Part shown: in pieces, positions 16,379 to 24,716 of the stretch
Layout: every line of letters starts with the position of its first letter
Numbering within the stretch: position 1 is the first letter of the stretch
NCBI GenBank assembly: GCA_003488005.1
Contig: DNND01000066.1
Location: 70,313 to 134,312, forward strand
Source: Blastocatellia bacterium
GTDB taxonomy: Bacteria > Acidobacteriota > Blastocatellia > Pyrinomonadales > Pyrinomonadaceae
DNA length: 64,000 bases
Reading direction: 5' to 3'
Notes under the pieces: generated by a model
What the model was told of the DNA's origin: nothing
The model's input: the letters and a program-made list of their open reading frames with translations, nothing else
Database searches by the model: none
Made by a program: the position numbers and the translations under genes

Positions 16379-17431
16379 CTATTGCAGATAAAAGAATATT
16401 CTCCAGGGACTCTTAAAACCTTCCTGACCTTTTTCGTCTATAGCCCAAACGCGCCATCTGCCCGGTTGCGCGCCGACGAAATTGAAATCAAAGCTGGTGT
16501 CGCGAATGTCTCTGTCGTTCAGCTCGCGGTGATGAGGCTGTGGATCGAGGCACTTCTTTCGTCCGTGCACCCGGCCGTCGCAATAATCGATTTCAACACG
16601 ATAGAGAATTGCACCTGCCACGGGCTGCCACTCAAGTTTTGTCTTCCGCGGAAAGTAGTTCAATTCCACGCCATCGTCCGGAGCGGTCTGAACCGGCGCC
16701 GGCAGGTTAACGCCACCCTGCTTCTCAGGTTCACTAAGGGCGCTGTCTGCCAAGCCAGTTAGCCGTTGTAAGCGAAAGAAAACCTGTATTCTCGCATCTG
16801 AAGGTACGTAGATCGACTCGTTGATGTCGCCGCCATTAGTCCCGAACCAGGTCTCATAACCTTCCGCGAACAATTGCAGAGTGAACGGCACATGGGCTGC
16901 GAGCAGTTTGAATTCACCTTGCGCATTTTTGGCGCTGGTTGACCAGCACGCTCGGCGGTTTGACACCTGGCACATGAGAAAACGCAGGTTATCTATTGGC
17001 CTTCCCGTGATTGCATCGACAGCCTTACCGATCAATTGTCCGTTTTTAGGGGGCAGCCTGAAAATTAGGGATGCGGTGCTCTTGGCTTTGCTCAAAACGA
17101 TGCGCGGCACTAAAGAACCCGGATGCTGATAAAACGGTCTCTCGGCGGCGTAGCCAGCGTCGATGTTTTCTGCGTAGATGGTATAAGCAGCCGGCCGTCC
17201 GGTGGGAATTGCAAATTGCCCATTCGCTCTGGAGCGCGAGCAAGGCTGTTGCCGCACGGCTTCATAGTCGTCGGGGTAGGCGCACATGCGCACATCCACG
17301 ACGGGTACGCCAGACTCATCCATCACCTGGCCGCTGATCACGTAGTCCTGAGGCGTTTGCGGGGAGTCAAGAGCACGAGAAACATTCGGCGAGAATGCGA
17401 ACAACAATACAACCAGAGCTAATGATTTCAT
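16379..17431 (-). CDS. Secreted protein with carboxypeptidase-regulatory-like domains
   Basis: A 350-residue protein with a signal peptide (SLALVVLLFAFSPNVSRA) and two beta-sandwich modules of the carboxypeptidase-regulatory/transthyretin type: about 30-110 (YVISGQVMDESGVPVVDVRM) and about 130-205 (GQLIGKAVDAITGRPIDNL). A C-terminal region (about 255-350) looks like a fibronectin-III domain (KLEWQPVAGAILYRVEID, PGRWRVWAIDEKGQEG). No catalytic residues are seen; a periplasmic or surface binding role is inferred. Third gene of an operon: it starts 6 bases after the response-regulator stop, with CGGAG upstream. Confidence 0.7.
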   Translation of the reverse strand: MKSLALVVLLFAFSPNVSRALDSPQTPQDYVISGQVMDESGVPVVDVRMCAYPDDYEAVRQQPCSRSRANGQFAIPTGRPAAYTIYAENIDAGYAAERPFYQHPGSLVPRIVLSKAKSTASLIFRLPPKNGQLIGKAVDAITGRPIDNLRFLMCQVSNRRACWSTSAKNAQGEFKLLAAHVPFTLQLFAEGYETWFGTNGGDINESIYVPSDARIQVFFRLQRLTGLADSALSEPEKQGGVNLPAPVQTAPDDGVELNYFPRKTKLEWQPVAGAILYRVEIDYCDGRVHGRKKCLDPQPHHRELNDRDIRDTSFDFNFVGAQPGRWRVWAIDEKGQEGFKSPWRIFFYLQ

Positions 17432-17437
17432 GAGGTG

Positions 17438-17863
17438 TCACTCCGTGTTCTGAACTTTTGATGACGCTGCGTTAACCTTTTCGCTTCCGCTTGTTAAGAG
17501 TGCCTGATGGCGCGCGATGGCGCGATCGACCGCTTCCTCAATGTCTTCAAGTTTGAATGGCTTGGCGAAATAAGCAAACGCCCCCAGGTCCATGAGTGCC
17601 CTCGCATCGGCTTCGTTAGATAGACCGGAAATAACGATGACCGGAGTCGTGGAATGTTTCGCCTGAATCTGTTTCAGCAATTCGCGACCGCTCAGTTCCG
17701 GCATCGCAATGTCAGTCAAGACAACATCGTAAGTTTCGACCTCGAGATAAGCGAGCGCTTGTTCGGCGCGATCAGCGGTGTGGCATTCGTGAGCCTCGGA
17801 AAAGAGTTCGTGAAGCGTGTCGCGAATGAGGGCGTCGTCGTCGACGATGAGTAAGGTGGCCAT
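17438..17863 (-). CDS. Single-domain response regulator
   Basis: A 141-residue CheY-like receiver with no output domain. Visible: the acidic pocket D8-D10 (LLIVDDDALI), phospho-acceptor Asp51 (VVLTDIAMPELSG), the switch Ser/Thr (VIVISGLS) and the conserved Lys (AYFAKPF). The last ~20 residues are a polar tail. AGGAGAAG precedes the ATG. It lies 27 bases after ppsA and 6 bases before the secreted-protein gene. The partner kinase is not in the window. A role in regulating PEP synthase or signalling to a separate partner cannot be decided from sequence. Confidence 0.9.
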   Translation of the reverse strand: MATLLIVDDDALIRDTLHELFSEAHECHTADRAEQALAYLEVETYDVVLTDIAMPELSGRELLKQIQAKHSTTPVIVISGLSNEADARALMDLGAFAYFAKPFKLEDIEEAVDRAIARHQALLTSGSEKVNAASSKVQNTE

Positions 17864-17890
17864 TCAACTTCTCCTGGGTGCGGCTTAGGA

Positions 17891-20389
17891 TTATTCAAGA
17901 ATTGTCCCGCTGAATGCCGGAGCAATATCAAGTGTGTTGCGCTCTGCAGGTACCCGCAAACGGGTTGGCTTGACGGGTTTCTCCTGTGCTGCCAGTTCTG
18001 TTTCGACTTCCAGAATCATATGCGTAGTTTGCAGAACCGTGTCCGGGTTCAGCGATATCGAGGTGATCCCTTTTTCCACAAGAAAACGCGCAAATTCAGG
18101 GTAATCCGAAGGCGCCTGCCCGCAAATTCCAATCTTCTTTCCGGCCCGGTGCGCGGCTTCAATGGCGAGCGTAACCATGCGTTCGACGGCGCCATCGCGT
18201 TCATCAAAAAGATGAGCGACCATTTCGGAGTCGCGATCCAGACCAAGCGTGAGTTGAGTCAGATCGTTTGAGCCGATCGAGTAGCCATCAAACACTCGCA
18301 GGAATTCGTCGGCATAAATAACATTCGCCGGCAACTCGCACATGGCATAAATCTCGAGCCCGTGCTCGCCTTGTTGCAAGCCAAATTCAGCCATCAGGGC
18401 CACCACTCGTTCAGCTTCAACTACCGTGCGACAGAAGGGAATCATGGCGAGCACGTTCACCAAACCCATGTCATCGCGCACGCGCTGCATTGCCTGGCAC
18501 TCCAGTTCAAATCCTTCCCGGTAACGATCGTCGTAGTAACGCGATGCGCCTCTAAACCCTAGCATCGGGTTTTCTTCGGTCGGTTCAAACTCCTGGCCGC
18601 CGATCAGCATTGCATATTCGTTTGATTTGAAGTCAGACATTCTGACAATCACCGGCTTGGGAAAAAACGCGGCCGCAATGCGAGCGATGCCTTCAGACAG
18701 GCGGCGGACGAAGAACTCGCGCGGATCTTCTTCGCCGATGCGGCGTTCGATTTCCTTAACGACCTTCGCATTGTCCAGATTCGGATAGCGCACCAGCGCC
18801 ATGGGATGAATGCCGATGTGGTTGTTGATAATGAATTCGAGACGAGCCAGGCCGACTCCGTCATTTGGCAATGAAGCGACGGCAAACGCATGGTCCGGGT
18901 CACCGACATTCATCATCACCTGCGTGCGCGGCCTTTGCTCATCGCCGACAACGCGGCGGTCAACTGCAAATTCAACTAAGCCTTCGTAAATGTTGCCGTG
19001 CGCTCCTTCCGAGCATGACACGGTTACATCCATACCGCTTTGCAAAACCTGCGTGGCGTTGCCGGTGCCGACAATGCAGGGCAGTCCCAACTCGCGGCTG
19101 ATGATCGCGCTGTGACAAGTCCGGCCGCCGCGATCGGTAACAATCGCCGCAGCGCGCTTCATAATTGGTTCCCATGCCGGATCGGTCATCGAGGTGACTA
19201 ACACATCGCCGGCTTTGAATTCAGTCAAATGATCCGGATCAGCGAGCACATGCACGCGACCGTGGCTGACTTTTTCGCCGACGGCGATGCCGGTCACCAG
19301 CGGCGCTGCATGCTCGCCGGTGAGCCGGTAAGTCTCAATATAGTTTTCGCGATTGCTGGCATGGACCGTTTCCGGTCTGGCCTGAAGAATGAACAGCTCA
19401 CCGGTTTGCCCATCCTTGGCCCATTCGATGTCCATCGGTGTCGAGTGCCCGGCCAGCGTCGAATAGTGGTCCTCAATCAAGCAAGCCCAGCGTGCCAGCT
19501 CCAGCACTTCATAATCGCCCAACACAAACCTGCCGCGTTGTGCTTCGACAACGTCGCGCGTGCGCGTGCCTTTGCCATCAAGACCGTAAACCATTTTCAC
19601 TTCTTTGCCGCCGAGCCGGCGACTAACAATCGGGCGCGCGCCTGTTTTCAAAGTTGGCTTGAACACCACCCACTCGTCGGGCGTGGCCATGCCCTGCACG
19701 ATTGCTTCGCCCAGTCCCCAGGCGCCGTTGATTACAACCACGTCGCGAAAACCGGATTCAGTATCAAGCGTGAACATGACGCCCGAGCAGGCTTGATCGG
19801 AACGCACCATCGGTTGCACGCCAATGGAGAGCGCAACTTCAAAATGATCGTAACCACGCGCGGCGCGATAAGAGATTGCGCGGTCGGTCCAGAGCGAAGC
19901 AAAACAGCGGTGGCAGGCTTCGATAAGGTGAGTTTCGCCGCGCACATTTAGAATTGTGTCTTGTTGTCCGGCAAACGAAGCGTCGGGAAGATCTTCGGCG
20001 GTGGCCGATGAACGAACCGCTACTTCAGGTTTGCGATCCAGCCGCCGGCAGAGCCGTCGATAGCCGTCGAGAATCGCTTCATTAACTTCGACAGGCAATG
20101 GCGTGTCGAGCATTAACGCGCGTGCTTCGCGGCCGGCGTCGTTCAACGCGCGGATGTCGTTGTGATCCAAACCGCCCATCAGTTCGCGCAATCGTTTGCC
20201 GAGACCGTTTGTTTGCAAGAGTAACCGGTAGGATTCGCTGGTAGTGGCAAAACCATCAACGGCACGCACGCCGCGCGGTAAGAGAGCCCGGAAAAGTTCG
20301 CCGAGGCTGGCACACTTTCCACCTACGAGCTGCACATCGGCCGCGCCCACTTCACTCAAGTCGAGCACCAGTGCCTTCGGTTTTTCCAT
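17891..20389 (-). CDS. ppsA: Phosphoenolpyruvate synthase (pyruvate, water dikinase)
   Basis: Converts pyruvate, ATP and water to PEP, AMP and phosphate, the entry step of gluconeogenesis. The 832-residue chain matches family length and order: N-terminal ATP-binding domain (VGGKCASLGEL, VRSSATAEDLPDASFAGQQDT), swivelling phosphohistidine domain (DRGGRTCHSAIISRELGLP, catalytic His near 425) and C-terminal PEP-binding TIM barrel (MLGFRGASRYYDDRY, YSIGSNDLTQLTLGLDRDS, KIGICGQAPSDYPEF with the proton-donor Cys near 756). The start MEKPKALVLDLSEVG fits the family. It is divergent from the class II fructose bisphosphatase gene, so two gluconeogenic enzymes share the 235-bp spacer 20390-20624, which must hold both promoters. 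Confidence 0.96.
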   Translation of the reverse strand: MEKPKALVLDLSEVGAADVQLVGGKCASLGELFRALLPRGVRAVDGFATTSESYRLLLQTNGLGKRLRELMGGLDHNDIRALNDAGREARALMLDTPLPVEVNEAILDGYRRLCRRLDRKPEVAVRSSATAEDLPDASFAGQQDTILNVRGETHLIEACHRCFASLWTDRAISYRAARGYDHFEVALSIGVQPMVRSDQACSGVMFTLDTESGFRDVVVINGAWGLGEAIVQGMATPDEWVVFKPTLKTGARPIVSRRLGGKEVKMVYGLDGKGTRTRDVVEAQRGRFVLGDYEVLELARWACLIEDHYSTLAGHSTPMDIEWAKDGQTGELFILQARPETVHASNRENYIETYRLTGEHAAPLVTGIAVGEKVSHGRVHVLADPDHLTEFKAGDVLVTSMTDPAWEPIMKRAAAIVTDRGGRTCHSAIISRELGLPCIVGTGNATQVLQSGMDVTVSCSEGAHGNIYEGLVEFAVDRRVVGDEQRPRTQVMMNVGDPDHAFAVASLPNDGVGLARLEFIINNHIGIHPMALVRYPNLDNAKVVKEIERRIGEEDPREFFVRRLSEGIARIAAAFFPKPVIVRMSDFKSNEYAMLIGGQEFEPTEENPMLGFRGASRYYDDRYREGFELECQAMQRVRDDMGLVNVLAMIPFCRTVVEAERVVALMAEFGLQQGEHGLEIYAMCELPANVIYADEFLRVFDGYSIGSNDLTQLTLGLDRDSEMVAHLFDERDGAVERMVTLAIEAAHRAGKKIGICGQAPSDYPEFARFLVEKGITSISLNPDTVLQTTHMILEVETELAAQEKPVKPTRLRVPAERNTLDIAPAFSGTILE

Positions 20390-20624
20390 CGCGTTTCGTC
20401 GCTCCCAAAACGGTTTGAACTTCGTTGCGCCCCGACTGAAGGAGTGTAGCCGAATGCATGCAACTCCGTCGATGATTTTGGCGGCGTTCCGGAATGTGCG
20501 AAGGCCTGCGTTTCGCTACAAAATCCTGGTGTGCTCTGGTAGTATGAGCGCGCACTTCTTCATCCGCTGGCGTTGGTAATCGAGGCGGTTAGCAGCCAAA
20601 TTCCGAATTCAGGAGAACTGAGTA

Positions 20625-21674
20625 ATGGGCCACGAATTAAAGACAGAGCGCGAGCTGTCTCTGGATTTCTTGCGCGTTTGTGAAGCGGCAGCAATCGCCG
20701 CGGCGCGCACCATGGGCCAGGGCGACCGTAAGTATTCCGATCACGTTGCCGTCGAGGCGATGCGCGAAGTGATGGATACGGTGCCGATGCGTGGCCGCAT
20801 TGTGATCGGCGAAGGCGAACGCGACGAAGCGCCAATGCTCTACATCGGTGAAGAAGTCGGCGGCGGTTATGGAGTAAGCGAGGACCTGGCTGAATCCTGC
20901 CCGGAGGTGGATATTGCAGTCGATCCACTTGAGGGTACAAATCTTTGCGCGCTGGGCGCCAACAATGCGATTGCAGTTTTGGCGGCAGCTGAACGCGGGG
21001 GACTCTTGAACGCGCCGGATCTTTACATGGACAAGATCGTAGTGGGGCCATCATCGCGCGGCGTCGTGGATTTAGACGCGCCGGTCAAAGACAACCTCAA
21101 GAACATTGCGCGTCGTCTGGGTCGCGATGTTGAAGATTTGACAGTGATCGTTCTCGATCGTTCACGCCATCAAAAACTAATTACTGATGTGCGCGAAGCA
21201 GGCGCGCGCATACGTTTGATTGGTGACGGCGATCTTTCGGCGGGAATCTCCGCCGCAGTTGCGGGCACAAACATTCATGCGCTGGTGGGCATCGGCGGCG
21301 CGCCGGAAGGCGTAATTACGGCGGCGGCGATGAAGTGTTTGAATGGTGAGATTCAGGCACGACTGGTTTTCGATCCGGAAAGTCTCGGCGTTGACAAAGA
21401 CAAGGTGCCACCAAAAGAGCAGGTGATTGAGCGTTTGCAGTCAATGGGGATCACGGACCCGAATAAAATTTATGACACTAACGATCTGGCGCCCGGCCGC
21501 AAAATTATTTTTGCCGCGACCGGAGTTACTGATGGCGCGCTGTTGAAAGGAGTGCGATTCTTTGGCGCGGGCAAACGCACGCACTCGGTCGTCATGACTA
21601 CCGAGTCGCGCCACATTCGTTTTGTTGACACGCTGCATATTGAGGGCGGGCCGGATACAGTCATTCGATTTTGA
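20625..21674 (+). CDS. glpX: Fructose-1,6-bisphosphatase class II
   Basis: Removes the 1-phosphate of fructose-1,6-bisphosphate in gluconeogenesis. The 349-residue chain belongs to the GlpX/SBPase family. Visible: [21 protein letters not shown] (metal site), VDPLEGTN (about 101-107), [31 protein letters not shown] and the C-terminal [23 protein letters not shown] precedes the ATG at normal spacing. Divergent from ppsA, which supports a shared gluconeogenic role. Its stop codon is followed within two bases by a heptamer repeat array. Confidence 0.96.
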   Translation: MGHELKTERELSLDFLRVCEAAAIAAARTMGQGDRKYSDHVAVEAMREVMDTVPMRGRIVIGEGERDEAPMLYIGEEVGGGYGVSEDLAESCPEVDIAVDPLEGTNLCALGANNAIAVLAAAERGGLLNAPDLYMDKIVVGPSSRGVVDLDAPVKDNLKNIARRLGRDVEDLTVIVLDRSRHQKLITDVREAGARIRLIGDGDLSAGISAAVAGTNIHALVGIGGAPEGVITAAAMKCLNGEIQARLVFDPESLGVDKDKVPPKEQVIERLQSMGITDPNKIYDTNDLAPGRKIIFAATGVTDGALLKGVRFFGAGKRTHSVVMTTESRHIRFVDTLHIEGGPDTVIRF

Positions 21675-21676
21675 TA

Positions 21677-21780
21677 ATTGGTCTTTGGTCTTGGGTTTTT
21701 GGTCTTTGTAAAAACGCAAGGGAGCAAACGCCGTTCAAGGTTAGAACCAAAGACCAAGACCAAAGACCAAAGACCAAAAG
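21677..21780. repeat. Inverted pair of heptameric arrays
   Basis: The left array (21677-21709) has units GGTCTTT/GGTCTTG. The right array (21746-21780) has units ACCAAAG, its reverse complement. They lie between glpX and the DUF2085 gene and give a false N-terminal extension (RTKDQDQRPKTK) to the latter. Confidence 0.8.
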
Positions 21781-21793
21781 CTGTTTTTTGAAG

Positions 21794-22402
21794 ATGTACG
21801 CCGCGCCAAACAACTACATTCCGCAGAGCGCTTCTGTTCGCCGTCAGCTCGCGGTCTGGTCGATCATTGTGCTTGGCTCAGTATTGGTCAGCACGGCGAT
21901 TATTGCCGCGCCTTTGGCTTTAAGCTCGGGACACCTGGTCTGGGCGCTTCCGATTTATCATGCATTTAGTTTGGTTTGCCATCAGATTCCTGAACGCTCA
22001 TTCTTCATTGCCGGCCATCCGTTTGCAGTTTGCGCGCGCTGCTTTGGTCTCTATGCCGGCTTTACGCTCGCCACCATCGCCTATCCGCTCGTATGTTCGT
22101 TGAAGAAAACTGACGCGCCACCGCGAAAATGGTTATTCATTGCGGCGGCTCCGCTGGTGATTGATTACGCGCTCGGCGCTTTTGGGATTTGGAATAACAC
22201 GCATTCGTCCCGCTTCATCACTGGTGCCTTGCTGGGTGCGGTTGCTGTTTTCTACACCATGCCCGGCCTGCTCGATTTAGGGCTGCGCCTAACGGGTCGA
22301 AAGCCGCAGGCAATCGAGCCAGTCGCAGTTTTTCCTGATGTTCTCCCTGCCGGTTCGCGGGTCGCGCCCAGTGATTACAGCGCCCCGCATCGTCGCATCT
22401 GA
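21794..22402 (+). CDS. DUF2085 family membrane protein
   Basis: A 202-residue integral membrane protein with four or five hydrophobic segments. It carries the DUF2085 signature HAFSLVCHQIPERSFFI...FAVCARCFGLYAGF, with conserved cysteines that could bind metal. The family function is unknown. The ATG at 21794 (MYAAPNNYIPQ) is chosen because the in-frame extension from 21671 is translated repeat. No strong ribosome binding site is visible. The C-terminal ~40 residues are polar and cytoplasmic. Confidence 0.85.
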   Translation: MYAAPNNYIPQSASVRRQLAVWSIIVLGSVLVSTAIIAAPLALSSGHLVWALPIYHAFSLVCHQIPERSFFIAGHPFAVCARCFGLYAGFTLATIAYPLVCSLKKTDAPPRKWLFIAAAPLVIDYALGAFGIWNNTHSSRFITGALLGAVAVFYTMPGLLDLGLRLTGRKPQAIEPVAVFPDVLPAGSRVAPSDYSAPHRRI

Positions 22403-22497
22403 CTGGGCCCAGCCTTCGTACCGCGGAATTTAGGAACCGAATTAACAAGATTTGCTAGCGGCGGACTCAATTTCCGAGCGCGACTGTGGAATTGGCT

Positions 22498-22690
22498 TTC
22501 GCTCCAGCGGAGCGAGATGTTTATAGCTACGAACGCACCGCGCAAAGGATCTCGCTCCGGTAGGAGCGAAACCCGGCAGCAGAGCGATAGCTGCGCCGGC
22601 AAAGTGTGTTGCGCTCCTTCGGAGCTAAGAAGCAAAGAATAAGGACCACTGGGCTATAAAGATCTCGCCCCGCTGGGGCGAAGTCACAAA
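22498..22690. repeat. Cluster of short hairpin repeats
   Basis: Lies in the 22403-22891 gene-free spacer. Four small palindromes occur in a row: TCGCTCCAGCGGAGCGA (22499), TCGCTCCGGTAGGAGCGA (22551), GCGCTCCTTCGGAGC (22611) and TCGCCCCGCTGGGGCGA (22665). Each is a GC-rich hairpin without a T tract, resembling a REP-type array. The remainder of the spacer shows no gene. Confidence 0.7.
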
Positions 22691-22891
22691 CGATGTTCTG
22701 TTCCACTTCCAACTTGAATTCACCGGGCCAGCAGCCCCAGCAACTGCCGTTTCCTGCTTCATCTTGTTCGTCTTGTTAACTTGTCTAGTTCCTGTTTCCC
22801 AGTTAGGCCTGCTTCAGTATAGAATCTGTCGCGCGCGCCGTCCCGGCATTGTCAGGCGGCGCTTTTGGATTTAAGAATTGCGTAGTTACTT

Positions 22892-24529
22892 ATGGCTTTG
22901 ATTTTCCAAGATACGGTTCCACCCTTCGGACCCACTCCCAATCAACTTTTCGAGCGTTATTTTCAGGACCTGGTTAACAAGACCTGGGGCAACATCAGTC
23001 CGCTTTATCAACTCGACGGTTTCGATTGGATCATCCTGATTCTGTACTTCTCGATCCTCTTCGTGCTGGCCGTCTATGGCGGCTATCGTATCAAGCAGGT
23101 GATCGACTTTTGGCGCTATCGCAAGTTCGTGCCACAGCCGCTGCGCACATTCAGCGAAGCCGAGTTGCCGGTCATCACAGTGCAGTTGCCGCTTTTTAAC
23201 GAGATGTACGTCATCCAGCGTCTGGTGAAAGCGATCACCGAGATCGACTACCCGCGCGAAAAACTTCAGATTCAAGTGCTCGACGACTCAACCGACGAGA
23301 CGGTGAAACTGGCCGAGGAGACTGTCGGAAAATATCAGGCGCTTGGTTTCGACATCGAATACGTTCATCGTCAGGATCGCACCGGTTTCAAAGCGGGCGC
23401 GCTTGAGAACGGAATGAAGACCGCAAAGGGCGAGCTGCTCGCCATTTTTGACGCGGACTTTGTTCCCAATCCCGACTGTCTGCGCAAGCTGGTCGATTTC
23501 TTTACCGACCCGATGGTTGGCTGCGCCCAAATGCGCTGGTCGCACATCAACGCGAAATACAATTTGTTGACGCGGCTGCAGACGATCATGCTTGACGGGC
23601 ACTTTGTCGTCGAACAGACCACGCGCAATCGCACTGGCGGATTTTTTAACTTCAACGGCACCGCCGGCATTTGGCGTCGCGATGCAATCGCGAGAAGCGG
23701 CGGTTGGCAGCACGATACGCTAACCGAAGACACCGATCTCAGCTTTCGCGCGCAGTTGATGGGCTGGAAATTTGTTTACCTGCTTGATGAAGAAGCGCCT
23801 GCCGAAATTCCAGTTGAGATAAATGCGTTCAAGGCGCAACAGCGTCGTTGGGCAAAAGGCGTGATGCAGGTGGGCATCAAACTCTATCCACGCATCTGGC
23901 GTTCAAAGCTGCCGATGCGCGTGCGGCTGGAAATGTTTTTCCGGCTGACCGGCAACATTAGTTATCCGCTGATGATTGTCGCGAGTTTTCTGCAGTTTCC
24001 GCTGCTGCTGGTTCGTTACAACCAACCGTTCTATCACTTGATGGTGGTGGATTTGCCGCTGCTCTTCTTTTCTTCAATTTCGGTGTTTCTGTTTTACGGC
24101 ACCGCCGTTTGGTACCTCGATGAGAAGCGCGCGCCGCGTCTGTTGCATCTGCCGTTGGTGATGGCGCTGGGCATTGGTCTCGCCTTTTCTAATGCGCGTG
24201 CCGTGTTAGAAGCGCTATTGGGCATCAAGAGCGAATTTGTGCGCACGCCCAAGTATCAGGTGGAGAAAACTTCCGACGAGACCTGGAAGCGCAAGAAGTA
24301 CAAACGGAAGCGCGGGCTGCTGCCGCTCCTGGAGTTGGGTTTCTCGATTTACTTCCTGCTTGCCATTCTCTACGCCATTCGCATGCGCATGTGGGGCACC
24401 GTTCCGTTCCTGTTTCTGTTCTTCTTTGGCTACGGTTACATGGGCGTGATGAGTCTGGTGCAGGCACTGGGCGGGCGAGGTTTCGCTTCGTTTTTGCGGC
24501 CCGCGGCCAGAACACCTGCCGGGCAGTAG
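22892..24529 (+). CDS. Membrane glycosyltransferase, family 2 (cellulose synthase-like)
   Basis: A 545-residue processive-type glycosyltransferase in the inner membrane. One N-terminal TM helix (about 44-66) precedes a cytoplasmic GT-A domain with all catalytic signatures: [15 protein letters not shown] (DxD), TEDTDLSFR and QQRRWAKG. Four to five C-terminal TM helices follow (about 340-395, 405-430, 475-520). The Q-x-x-R-W motif and topology match cellulose/mannan-synthase-like enzymes, which polymerise and export a beta-linked polysaccharide or add sugars to a lipid carrier. The sugar donor cannot be read. No cellulose-synthase partner subunits or PilZ domain are present. Likely monocistronic. 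Confidence 0.88.
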   Translation: MALIFQDTVPPFGPTPNQLFERYFQDLVNKTWGNISPLYQLDGFDWIILILYFSILFVLAVYGGYRIKQVIDFWRYRKFVPQPLRTFSEAELPVITVQLPLFNEMYVIQRLVKAITEIDYPREKLQIQVLDDSTDETVKLAEETVGKYQALGFDIEYVHRQDRTGFKAGALENGMKTAKGELLAIFDADFVPNPDCLRKLVDFFTDPMVGCAQMRWSHINAKYNLLTRLQTIMLDGHFVVEQTTRNRTGGFFNFNGTAGIWRRDAIARSGGWQHDTLTEDTDLSFRAQLMGWKFVYLLDEEAPAEIPVEINAFKAQQRRWAKGVMQVGIKLYPRIWRSKLPMRVRLEMFFRLTGNISYPLMIVASFLQFPLLLVRYNQPFYHLMVVDLPLLFFSSISVFLFYGTAVWYLDEKRAPRLLHLPLVMALGIGLAFSNARAVLEALLGIKSEFVRTPKYQVEKTSDETWKRKKYKRKRGLLPLLELGFSIYFLLAILYAIRMRMWGTVPFLFLFFFGYGYMGVMSLVQALGGRGFASFLRPAARTPAGQ

Positions 24530-24592
24530 CCGGCGCACTATCCTCGCGTTATACGTCATAATTATTTCACTAAAAATTTATCCGGTTGTTCC

Positions 24593-24622
24593 TTGATCTA
24601 TATCCTCACAATCTACTAATAT
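24593..24622 (+). promoter_or_regulatory. Candidate sigma-70-type promoter of the TonB-dependent receptor
   Basis: TTGATC (24593-24598) and TAATAT (24617-24622) are separated by 18 bases in an AT-rich stretch about 95 bases before the receptor ATG. Best candidate in the 187-bp spacer. Confidence 0.45.
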
Positions 24623-24716
24623 CGCGCCGCCATCAACTAGAGTTTTGCTGCCACTTGGTCGCAGTACCGGAAGCGACTTTCGTTCAATCCAAATTTCTTA
24701 TTCACTGAGGAGAAAT

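Noticed and set aside
16268..16416. Rho-independent terminator after the acyl-CoA dehydrogenase
   Set aside because: The hairpins are dispersed GGACAG repeats without a T tract.
21671..21793. N-terminal extension of the DUF2085 protein
   Set aside because: Encoded by the inverted heptamer arrays; no relation to the membrane domain.
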